From the NCBI GenBank assembly GCA_025769875.1, contig JAGFNK010000868.1:1-19577 (forward strand): 19,577 nucleotides of DNA, read 5' to 3'. The notes under the pieces were generated by a model. It had not been told where the DNA came from and did not search any database. It saw only the letters and a program-made list of their open reading frames with translations. Origin of the DNA: Russula earlei (taxonomy: Eukaryota > Basidiomycota > Agaricomycetes > Russulales > Russulaceae). The position numbers were made by a program, and so were the translations under genes. Below, one piece after another: positions 1-9,600 of this stretch. The stretch's first letter is position 1. The number at the start of each line of letters is the position of its first letter.

Positions 1-289
1 GATCACATTCCCGACATCACCGCAATCTCGTCCACCGTGATCCCTCTCGTCCTCAGCTTGGAACACTCACCCGTCTCTGCGTTTACCGAAGCATTCAGCG
101 GCGCGGACAGCGTCGTCTTCTCCGCGGGTACAGGCGGTAAGGGCGGCCGCGATCGTACGCGCACGGTAGACTACGAAGGCGCCCTGAAGGTATTCGATGC
201 CATCGAGGCCGTTCCAGGCACAAAGCCCCATCTGCTCCACGTCAGTTAGGCCGACGTCCGTGACCCGGATAAAATCCCTCCGCGCTGGG

Positions 290-990
290 TAACTATGAAA
301 CGAGGGCACTAAAGCGCGTCCGGGTGACGTGCGAGTGAGTTTGTGTGAAGCTGCTGGACCAAAAGGGAACGTTGACCGAGGACCAAGGCGAGAGCAAGAA
401 CCAAGATCCGAAACGTGAGGTGCGACCGTAGGGAGCTTTGGGTCGGTTGTCCGAGGGAAGAGAGAGGAGAGGGGGAGAGAGGACTAGGTGGTACACGGGC
501 GCGGTCGTTCAGATTCAGGCAAAGGGCAGACAGATGAGAGGGAAAGGATTCTTCTTCAATCTACTTTTACTACAGAGTGGCTAAGGGTTTTATATACATG
601 GATGAAGTACAGATAATGAAAGGGAATGGAATGGTGAGAGGGAATCAGAATATCGGGACGTAGTGAAAGGCTTGAGACGCAAACGCGTCGCGTGAGCCGG
701 GGCGTGGTGTACGCGCGTTGTCGGTGGAGATGACTAGGCAATGCGGTCAAGAACTTGATGTCGGGAGCGAGGTGTGGCGAGGGCTGGGGACGAGAGGCCA
801 CAGGAAGGCGAGAGGTGTGGGAGCACGTGAAGGCGTCACGCATCGCGCGGTCCGCACGTGATTCCGTGGCCAGCGATATGGCCTCACCTTTAAGCACTGT
901 CGCGTCTTTTTGCGTTTTTCGCCCCCGCGGCCCCCCCTCCTCTCGTGTGCTACGACCGCGTCTGAACATGTTTTTCCCATCATCACAACA
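290..990 (-). mobile_element. LTR-like insertion inside the SDR pseudogene
   Basis: A 701-bp block interrupts the dehydrogenase frame and is flanked on both sides by TGGG (286-289 and 991-994). The reading frame before and after joins cleanly if the block plus one TGGG is skipped. Read on the minus strand it begins TGTTGTGATGATGGG, has a TATA-like GTATATAAAA at 588-597, and then a CT-rich stretch, which resembles a solo LTR. No gag/pol-like coding is present and no internal ORF looks real. The far end (CATAGTTA on minus) does not show the usual CA terminus, so the exact element class and ends are uncertain. The third dehydrogenase copy (17100-17690) has no such block at the matching GACGACG site. 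Confidence 0.5.
588..597 (-). promoter_or_regulatory. TATA-like box inside the LTR-like insertion
   Basis: On the minus strand the sequence reads GTATATAAAA, followed by a pyrimidine-rich tract toward position 340. This order fits a U3-R-U5 layout of a minus-oriented LTR. Activity is not known. Confidence 0.35.
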
Positions 991-1537
991 TGGGACGACG
1001 CAGATAGGACTGCCTCTGCCAGCGCACGATTGTCGTTCAGCAACTATCTCCACTGGAAGTCCCAAGCAGACAAGAACCTCGTCCGCCGCACCGCATTCCC
1101 TTGGACGATCCTGCGCCCGACGGGACTCACGAATGCGCCGGGCACGGGCCGTGCTGATGTTGGCCGCACGCATGTGACCGCTTTTGATCTCCGTACGAAG
1201 CAGTACATTTCCCCTGCCCCTGCTTGCTGATGCCCTGTCATTTGTTCCAGCGTGATGACCTGGCTTTGATCCTTGCCGAACTCGTTGAGCGGGCTGACGC
1301 AGCCGGGGCTCGTCGTCGATCTATAGAGGGCGGAGACGTTCCGATTGCCGCTGGGCTCGATAAGTTCATCAAGAAGGGAGGTACGGATTGGCTTGGTTGA
1401 GGAGGTGAGACGCGGATAAGCGCCGTAAATGGTTCCAGAAGGACCAGAACTGTTCGCAGGGAGAATTTTATCGAGTTCAAACACAAGCAGCAGCAGCAGT
1501 CAAAAGGGGATAACGGGTCATAAAAAAGGGGTGGTTT

Positions 1538-2822
1538 TAGATGTGCGATGAACGAAGCCCAGTGTACAACATGGTAGGCCGCAGGAGGCGATCTGAGACA
1601 GGAAGGGGAGTACAAGTCGACCGAGCATATAAAAAGTCCTGTTGTCAATCAACAAAAGCACTTTGCTCACTCAAAGATCGAAGCGGAAGCACCTCTCAGC
1701 AACCAAAGTAGGATTGGGATAATGAAGATGGAGACTAAAGCAACACGCCAGAAGGTTTGCTCTATGCCCGAGGGAAACGTGAATGACCATCCAATGCAGT
1801 GAATACCACCAGACGCCAATATGATGGCGGTCACAATGAACGCCACGATGTCAAAAGCCATCCCGATGCATGACTCTTCCCTACCAGGATCAAAACTTCT
1901 TACCCTCTTCAAGTCCGGGTGCCCGTACCGCCTCGCCTCGCCCACCAAAACTGAAGATATCACGGCTGGCCACTGGCACGTGAGGACACGGACTAGCCAT
2001 CGATTTTTATCCATCATGCCAAGTGCGCCCCAAAATCCAACTGAATTCGTAGGATAAACATCCTCATCGTCGGCGGGCTGTTCAGCATCTCGTTTCTTGT
2101 ATACTCGCACCCCAAGTCGCACATTCAGGGGCTCGTTCCACCACAGGAGGTACATCAACAAAATCGAGAGGTGCGAAGGCAACCGCGACGAGCTCCATTT
2201 CGGTGATCGGTAGGCCTTGGACTCCTCGGGCGATGCATTGCGTTACAAACCTGCCGACTTGCAGAATGACGAGCCAACTTTCGAAATGACGTCTTCCTTG
2301 CCCTTGTCTTCGATCTCCTCTTTAGCTATCCTTGGGAAATAGACATTGCCTGTGAGAGAGTAGGATCTTAGCTGTCCGGGCAACAGCACTCGGGACAGGC
2401 CAGTTTCCTTCATACTCCACGAACCGAACCCTTCCATGATCGCGAAGAATCCGTGAGTGATTGTCCCATCCCTCTCCCAAGTCATTGTCTAGGGGCCCCA
2501 TGCGATCCATACTTCTGGCACGAAGAGCGCAGCAAGCATGAGTCCGACACGTCGCATTGTGACCCGTAGCCACCTCCTCAGGACTTGGGATGTTCGGGTG
2601 TACGGATACCCATGTACACAGGAATATGGTGACGGCGTAACTCCATATCGTGTCCCAGAGCGAGATGGATCGGTTAGAATCACCACAGGTCGTGGTCCGG
2701 GCCTGAAATCGGTCGAGTGAGATGGTTGGTAGCGAGGTTTGGTTGACAGGGGATGTAAGGAGTATGATGAGGTGTAAATTACAGTATACTAGTACACGAC
2801 ACGCAGCTAGAATGGCGAAGAT
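1538..2822 (-). pseudogene. Multi-TM membrane protein family, copy A (broken)
   Basis: Homologous along its length to intact copies B and C: SPVNQTSLPTISLDRF, LCTWVSVHPNIPSPEE, VTMRRVGLMLAALFVPEV, THGFFAIM, YSLTGNVYFPRIAKEEIEDK, LLWWNEPLNVRLGVRVYKKR, GGIHCIGWSFTFPSGIEQTFWRVA and, in another frame, the C-terminal PAAYHVVHWASF. Breaks relative to C: a 2-bp loss near 2573 after SPEE, an apparent 81-bp deletion at 2481 that removes the last exon-1 codons and most of the intron, a 2-bp gain near 2276, a 1-bp gain near 2165, loss of the segment before the last TM around 1667, and no stop at the position where B and C end. A stretch of about 39 nt between the signal-like leader and SPVNQT is also unique to A. 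Its 5' end lies just upstream of the stop of copy B. Confidence 0.8.
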
Positions 2823-2950
2823 GCAATCCGAACATCGTAGTCCGAACGATGCCAATGTCGATGCAATGTGTGGAAGGAACGGACACGGGGCTTTCCAAAA
2901 CCTAACCTCAACCCAATCACTCATGTACGAAGGTCGCTAGTGTGTATCAA

Positions 2951-4251
2951 TCATATATGTGGGACGAATGAAGTCCAGTGTACAATGTGGTATGCTGTAG
3001 GAGGAAGCGATCTGAGACACAAAAGGGGGAGCACAAGCAATGCCAATCGACTAAGCAAATAAAGATTGATTGGGGTCACCCAGATCGCGGCTTGTGGCCA
3101 AGTCGAATTGACCCCAAATAATCGTAATAATCCACGGGGCACAGATGCGATTAGCAAAAGGTAAATTGGAACAACAGTTATGACGGCAGAAGCCACATGC
3201 CAAAGGAATCGTTGTGTACTCGAGGGAAAATGGAATGACCATCCGATGCTGTGGATAGCACCAAAAGCTGACGCGATTGCTGTCACGATCGACGCTGCCA
3301 AAGGGATTCTGCCAGTGACCCAGCTGCCCGGATAAAACGTGTTCACCCTCTTCAGACTCTCGTGCTGTGTCATGAAAGAACGGCCCCAAAAGAGTACAAA
3401 TGGCCACGTGAAGACATACATTAACCCCCGATCGTTCTGCTCATACCCAATCGACGGTTCACGGGACCCATCGTCAATTGGCTCTTCAGCGATTCGTTTC
3501 CTGTATACTCGCACCCCACGATGCACATTCAGAGGCTTCTCCCACCAAAGGACGTACGTCACAAAGTTCAAAGTTGCGAAGGAAACGGTGACGAGCTCTA
3601 GTTCGGTTATTGGTAGGCCTTGGATTCCTCGCGCGATACATTGTGTCACAAACCAACAGGTTTGGAGGATGACGAGCGCTTTCGAGATGACGTCCCCCTT
3701 GCTCCTGTCCTCGATCTCCTCTTTCGTGATGCTCGGGAAGTCGCCATTTCCCGTCAGAGAGTAATATTTTAGTTGTTCAGGCAACAGCACTCGGACGGGT
3801 CGGTTTTCATCGTACTCCATAAAACCCCCCATGATGGCAAAGAATCCGTGAGTGGTCGTCCATCCTTCTCCTGGGCTTATTTGTCACCATCGGTTAATCC
3901 CCCCAGTTTGAAGGACTTACCTTGGTGTTTCTTTGCTAGTTCAATAGCGGCTAGGCGTTGTCTCAACGCCCATGCGATGATCATTTCCGGTACAAAAAGG
4001 GCGGCGAGCATGAGCCCCAACCGCCGCAATGTGACCCTTGGCCATCTCTCTTCAGGACTCGGGATGTTTGGGTGAATTGAGACCCAAGTGCACAGGAGTA
4101 CGGTGACGGCACAACTCCGTATAATGTCCCAGAGTGACCTGCAACCATCGCATGCGGAGGGGTGAAATTGGTCGAGAGAGACGAGGGGCGGTGAGGTTTG
4201 GCCAACAGGAGATCCACGGGTGGTGGCGATAATGGCAAGAACAAAAATCAT
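2951..4251 (-). CDS. Uncharacterised multi-TM membrane protein, copy B (intact)
   Basis: Two exons: 4251-3921 and 3870-2951, with a 50-nt GTAAGT...CAG intron (3871-3920, phase 1), giving 416 residues. The start is placed at MIFVLAIIATTRG-SPVGQ because copy C starts at the aligned position; the frame stays open to an ATG at 4524, so 91 extra N-terminal residues are possible. Order: short hydrophobic leader, SLWDIIRSCAVTVLLCTWVSIHPNIPSPEERW in two pieces around a TM, VTLRRLGLMLAALFVPEM (TM), THGFFAIMGGFMEY, SLTGNGDFPSITKEEIEDRSKGDVISK, two TMs around QCIARGIQGLPITELELVT, KPLNVHRGVRVYRKR, then several more TMs and the end HWTSFVPHI. I know this as a family common in mushroom genomes with no assigned function. 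No frame break is seen. It is probably a polytopic membrane protein; its role is unknown. Confidence 0.82.
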
Positions 4252-4598
4252 GATGGAGGAGGTGAGAAGGAGGATGGAAAACGTGCGGACAGGGTGGAGG
4301 GTGATGGTTGTGTCTATTATTGCCGCGTGCAAAGCATGGGCGCCTGATACCTTTACTTTTTCGAGTGCTGGGTTTGTCCCGACGATGGGCATCCGTTGAC
4401 CCCCCTCAGGGATGTTCTGATTCTCCGTTGGATTGGACACCTCGATTTTTTCCGAAATTGATCTAAATCGTGTATAATTCGGCCGCGTAACCATGATACT
4501 CCGTCTGTCGTCAGCCACCATCACTTAGAAGGCTTGCACTGCGGACACCGACTCCTCTCACTCAGCCTGCATCAGCAAAATGACATACTACCAGCATT

Positions 4599-4708
4599 CT
4601 AGTTCTTGTCACTTGCCAAGTTCTATTTTAAAAATCTAGGTCTAGCACTCTAGTTTCACACCTAGAGCTAGAAGAGAGCTGGCACACAACATCCAAACCT
4701 AGATCTAG
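4599..4708. repeat. CTAG-rich cluster upstream of copy B
   Basis: Eight CTAG tetramers fall within 110 bp (4599, 4636, 4642, 4650, 4662, 4668, 4699, 4705). AAATCTAGGTCTAG and AAACCTAGATCTAG form an imperfect repeat (12 of 14 identical) that is also nearly self-complementary. The surrounding 4252-4883 stretch is AT-richer than its neighbours. Apart from this cluster and the possible N-terminal extension of copy B up to 4524, I see no gene in it. Confidence 0.5.
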
Positions 4709-4883
4709 TATTAGACCTGGAATGAGTAGATTATTGCATACACTCACGCACCCCTACTTGACCCCGTGGCCCCATGCACGCACGTACTCGCACTCTAAAG
4801 GCTCGTCACGAACCGTCTTACTCGTCGAGTATCACCATCTCTAGGAGCGTAAACAACGATTTTTTTCCGCTTATGGATCTGAA

Positions 4884-5019
4884 ACATCCGTTCCAGCGTC
4901 ATGACCTAGCTCTTACTCTTTCGGAGCCCGTTGATCGGGCCGACGCAACTACTCTTCTCGTCGATGTAAGGGCTCGATTAGTCTATCAGGAGATTGAGAC
5001 AAATAGGCTTGGTCCATGA
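4884..5019 (+). pseudogene. SDR-like 3' end fragment, second copy
   Basis: The piece reads QRHDLALTLSEPVDRADATTLLVDV, then RARLVYQEIETNRLGP and a stop. It matches the last exon of the dehydrogenase at 1251-1400 (RDDLALILAELVERADAAG...), including TTCCAGCGT at the old splice acceptor. The GGDVPIAEG block is deleted and the following codons are read in a shifted frame. Upstream exons are missing. It ends 44 bp before the convergent stop of copy C, and its downstream spacer (GGTGCAACACATTCACGGTA) resembles the spacer after the third copy near 17677-17706. This is a remnant carried along in a segmental duplication. Confidence 0.65.
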
Positions 5020-5062
5020 GGAGCAAGGTGCAACACATTCACGGTAGATAAAAGTGAGTGGA

Positions 5063-6448
5063 TCATACGTGCGGGATAAATGAAGTCCAGTGTACAGTAC
5101 GGAAGGCTGCAGGAGGGAGCGATCTAAGACACAGGAAAGGGAGCACAAGCAACGTCAATCGACCAAGGATATAAAGGGATAGCAGCAGAAATGCAATCGT
5201 GGTTGCAACGGAATCACTGATGTTGCATGGGATGGACGCAAATACGAGTAGCAGAAACAGAATTGGGACAACGGCGATAGAGACTGAAGCGACACGCCAG
5301 AGAGTGCGCTCAATGCCCAACGGAAAAGCGAACGACCAACCCACGCAGTGAATCGCACCAAAGGCCAATGTGACCGCAGTCACAATAGACACTGCGAAAT
5401 GCATCCTCCCAACAACCCACCCGTGGGGATAGAACGTCTGTACTCTCTTCAAGTTAGTGCAGCTTTGATCATCTTCGCCCAAAAATATCGAGAAAGGTTT
5501 GTTGGCTGGCCAGAGGAGGACACGGATTAGCCATGGATTGTCACCTGTCACGGTTGTCGATGGTCCACGAGCAATCGCAGCGGGAAGATCAGAAATTGCA
5601 TCTCTGAGTGCACCCCAAAACCCAACCGAACCTGTAGCATCAACGTGCCCATCGTTGGTAGGGCGTTGAGCATTTCGTTTCTTGTACACTCGCGCCCCAC
5701 GTCCCACATTCAAGGGTTTGTTCCACCATAACAGATACATCACGAGATTGAGGGTTGCAAAGGCAACCGTGACGAGCTCTATTTCGGTGATCGGTAGGCC
5801 TTGGGCTCCTCGGGCGATGCATTGCGTTACAAACCAGCCGGTTTGCAGAATGACGAGCCCTTTCGCAATAACGCCTCCCTTGCTCATGTCCTCGATCACC
5901 TCTTTTGCGATCTTTGGGAAATCACCATTGCCCGTCAGAGAATAGGATCCTAGTTGTTCGGGCAACAGCACTCGGATAGGTCGGTTTCCTTCATACTCCA
6001 TGAATCCTCCCATGATCGCGAAGAATCCGTGAGTGAGCGTCCATCCCTTTCCTATGTCAAATTATGGTCACTAGTTATGTCCCTCAGGTTTTTTGGGCCC
6101 ACCTTTGTGTTTCTTTGCTAGTTCAGTGGCGGCCAGTCGTTGTCTCAGGGCCCATGCGATCATTACTTCTGGCACGAAGAGCGCAGCAAGCATGAGTCCG
6201 ACACGTCGCATTGTGACTCGTGGCCACCTCTCCTCAGGACTTGGGATGTTCGGGTGTACGGAGACCCATGTACACAGGAATATGGTGGCGGCGCAACTCC
6301 ATATGATGTCCCAGAGCGACCTGCATCCGTGAGGGTCATCGCAGGACGGGGCCCTGGCATGAAATCGGTCGATTGAGATGGTTTGTGGTGGGGTTTGGTT
6401 GACAGGGGATGCACGTGAGGCAGCTAGCATGTCGAGAATGAGGATCAT
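5063..6448 (-). CDS. Uncharacterised multi-TM membrane protein, copy C (intact)
   Basis: Two exons: 6448-6103 and 6051-5063, with a 51-nt GTGGGC...TAG intron (6052-6102, phase 1) at the same place as in copy B, giving 444 residues. Residues 1-13 form a leader (MILILDMLAASRA), then a Cys-containing loop (SCDDPHGC, 35-42), a TM at about 46-63, HPNIPSPEERWPRVTMRR (65-82), a TM at about 83-99, THGFFAIMGGFMEY from 122, the SLTGNGDF and IEDMSKG segments, paired TMs around QCIARGAQGLPITEIELVT, KPLNVGRGARVYKKR, a variable soluble loop (about 90 residues, longer than in B), AFGAIHCVGWSFAF, and two or more C-terminal TMs ending HWTSFIPHV. Function is unknown. C is best conserved with B in the N-terminal half and most different in the loop after VYKKR. 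The reading frame is complete. Confidence 0.83.
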
Positions 6449-6690
6449 CCTAGTAGAAGGGCTGTGAACGCGAGGAAAAGGAGACGTTAGCGTTCAGCCC
6501 ATTTTTATTTTCTTTGCCTCGTGACGAGCATGCTGACATCAAGTGCGCTTGGCACCTCTCCCGAGGAGCTGGATTTCCGATTCAATGCTCTTCGTGGCGT
6601 GCGAACGGACAAACTGGACCAAAGACTGAGATCAGTACTACACATTCCATTTCAAAGCTGATAGTGTACATTGACCTTGATGAATCACGC

Positions 6691-9600
6691 CTATGCCCTG
6701 CACTGCTCCCACTGAGTACCATGAACAAGACTCCTCAAGTCAAGAATCGTCTCTGATGCACCAAGAATTCCCACTGTCTGCGGCGTCCACAATCCTGCTC
6801 GATAGATAGACGGGATCCAACATATGGGCACATCCGTCCACCCATGGAGCCATCCATCGCTTCTCAGGGTGAAATTCGCGAGGACACCTCCTTCGTCGAC
6901 AAGACAACTTTCGAACGTGTGCACCTTCCGAATGAAATCATCCGGCCACACAGCGCGGCCTGCCATATTGGCGCGCCAAACAATTACACTCTTATCCGCA
7001 CCGCTGCAAGCGACGAGCCTGCCGTCATGCGATACTGCGACTGAAAAGATCCGATTAGATGTGTCGAAAGGCATCGTGCATGCCTCGCCATTGTCCGAGT
7101 GGAATATTCTCAGGCTGCCGTCGTCCGAGGCAGAGATGATCCTTTTCCCGTCGGGGGTAAGCGCAATTGCGTTGACCGGCCCCGTATGACCATGAAGGAT
7201 GGAAGAGAGGCCATGACCGGTGTGCAACTCCCAGACCCGAATCGTCTTGTCTTCTGAACTGGAAAATATCTTCTTTCCAAAGACGCAGATCGAAAGGATC
7301 GCTCCGCCGTGGGCGCTGAACTGTCGTTTACTCGTCTCGCCGACCCTTCCATTCAAGACGTCCAAAACGGCAATTTCGGCGGTGGCAGAACCAGACACGA
7401 TCAGCTTTCCTCCATCTGCGTATGCCACTGCGTTAACTGCACCCGTGTGGCCGTGGTATGCGGGCGGGTTCAGGTCGAACACGTTCTCGAGCACAGGGAG
7501 CGTATCCCAGGTACGAACAGTCTTGTCTTCACTCCCTACAGTGACGCATTTAGATCCAACAAGACATTTACAGACATGCGTTACCTGAGACTAGGAATTT
7601 TCCGTCAGGCGAAAACCCAATTGACAAGACTGCTTCGGTATGACCCTGGATAGGCTCCAGCAGGCGCTCGCCACTCTCTGCGTCCCAGACGCAGATCACA
7701 CCGTCCAGGGAGCATGTCGCAATCCTCTTCCCGTCTGGCGAGTATGTTACACAGCGGATCCAGTCCTTGTGTGCGTTTTTAGAGAATTTCTCGGTCCCTG
7801 CGACCGCATCCATCACGACCAGTCGACCTTCATCACCACCGGATGCTATGCTATCGTCCAAGGGAGAGAAGGCAATGGCGTGGACCTGGACAGAGGTGAG
7901 CGCATCACCCAAGCCGGGGAATGCGAACTGACCCAATCCTCGTGACCTTCTGAAAATCGCTGAGTCTGCACAAAGCTCTTTATTCTGAGTTCCCAAACTC
8001 GAACCGTTCCGTCAAGGCTACCTGAGAAGGAAGGTCTATAACATTCGCAGACAGGGCCCAAGAGAAGCCACTGACAAGAAACGATTTGTTGTTCCTTACT
8101 ATGCTGATGCGAGCGGAATGAGAGTGCTGTCACTTCGTTTGTATGACCTGTGAGAGGCACACATAGGAGAATGCTTGTCTCGACTTCGAAAACACGGATG
8201 ATGTTGTCTGATGCCCCCGAGATGATTTTTTCCGAGTCTGGGGACCAACTAAGCACGTTCACCTCTCCTCCATGTTCCGTCAAACGGCGTGACACGTTCT
8301 GCCCGCCCGTCGCGACATCACAAATGGCGACAGTGTAATCATTGCTAGCAGTTGCGAGGTACAGACCATTGGGAGAATATGAAACCGCATTTATCTGGAA
8401 GATCGATCAATAGCAGAAGAAAGACGCCTGTAAATGCACCCACAGATCCTGCATGGTATGTGAGAGGCTCATGAACTTTTTCCCCGCTTTCAACGGACCA
8501 TATAATTGCCGTGGTGTCATAGGACCCTGGAGAAAGTGAGAAGGAAGGACTTGTGCCCGACAAAGACTTACCACTTGCAATCTGCTTCCCGTCGGGGCTG
8601 TTCTGGCGTCAGATTTCACCCTCACAGCTCCAAATGTGGAACAATGCACCTGAAACATACACCTCTCACACTGTCGGAATGACCTTCCATAGGGCCACAT
8701 ATACTTCGTCCCGTCTCAGCGGACCATATCCAAATCTTGTGATCGTCACTCCCGGATACGACCATCTTACTGTCCACCGAGAAATTGAGGGCACAGATGT
8801 CGTCCTCATGTCCTTCAAGTGGACCCCACATCATAATTCCGCTTTCGACTTGCCAGATTATCACCGTTCGATTCGCGGCAGTGGCCAAGAGACGGCCGTT
8901 GGGAGATATGGAAACAGATCGGACGTTCGCCAAGTTCTCGGAATTATCTTCCAGATGTACATTCTCCACGCGTCCTGTATGAACACTCCATCCAGTGATA
9001 ACTGAGCCATCACTTGCAAGGATTGTACCGTCGTGTTTGAGAGCGGTGGCTGCACGGAACCTACCCGTGCCTCCTGGAGAGTTCTTCCAAATGGGGAGTG
9101 CATCCAAGTCAAAGAACCTTATTGAGCAATCTTCACCACCTAGCCGAAATCGTTAAGGCACACACGTCTGGCCTTGAGTGGAATGGAGCCCACCTGTGAC
9201 AAGCTGCTTCATGTCAGGAGAGAACCTGATGGAGTTCACACTGGACGTGTGGCCATATAGAGGATCACAGATCTTCTGTGCTGTCTTGACATTCCACAGA
9301 CGAACGGTGCAATCATCGGAACCAGAGGCAAGTACTCGTCCATCCTTTGAAAATGCCAGGGATCTAACCGACTATGGAATACCATACCTCAGTATGTCGC
9401 AAGAGGAATTTTGACGCACTCACTCCGCTGTGACCCCTGATCGCTTGGTTGATCATAGTCCGTGATTCCATGTTGTAGAGTACAATCGAGCAGTCGTCAC
9501 TACCTGCAGCCAGAATCCTGTAGTCTGGAGAAATAGAGAGGGCGAGAATATAGCCTGTTTGCCCCGTCGACCATGCATCACCCGATGCCTCTCCCGTGGA

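Larger units (their letters stand above)
1..1400 (+). pseudogene. NAD(P)-binding SDR/NmrA-like protein, left-truncated, broken
   Basis: The frame is open from base 1, so the start and the Rossmann glycine motif lie outside the window. Readable blocks are SAGTGGKGG, VDYEGALKVFDAIEA, VRDPDKIPPRW, NYLHW..ADKNLVRRTAFPWTILRP.GLTN.PGTGRADVGRTH and, after a phase-0 intron at 1174-1250, RDDLALILAELVERADAAG...GGDVPIAAGLDKFIKKGGTDWLG, stop at 1398-1400. This is the pattern of fungal atypical SDR (NmrA/NAD(P)-binding) proteins; the substrate cannot be told. Breaks: an in-frame TAG at 247-249 inside the conserved HVS.xDVRDP block, a 701-bp insertion at 290-990, and a local shift at about 1306-1327 where the expected LVVDL appears in another frame before the frame returns. 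Skipping the insertion restores the frame (PPRW to DDADRTASA). It converges on membrane-gene copy A. The family call is good; pseudogene status rests on the stop codon and the insertion. Confidence 0.75.

Noticed and set aside
291..335. Reading NYETRALKRVR as a continuation of the dehydrogenase in another frame
   Set aside because: The frame joins exactly to DDADRTASA at 991 when the insertion is skipped, so the similarity inside the insertion is chance.
556..1173. 205-codon minus-strand ORF across the insertion
   Set aside because: It has low-complexity, Arg/Ser/Pro-rich content, runs across the insertion edge into the antisense of the dehydrogenase, and shows no domain pattern.
1486..1499. 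(CAG)n microsatellite
   Set aside because: Only about five units lie in non-coding DNA, which is common and without further meaning here.
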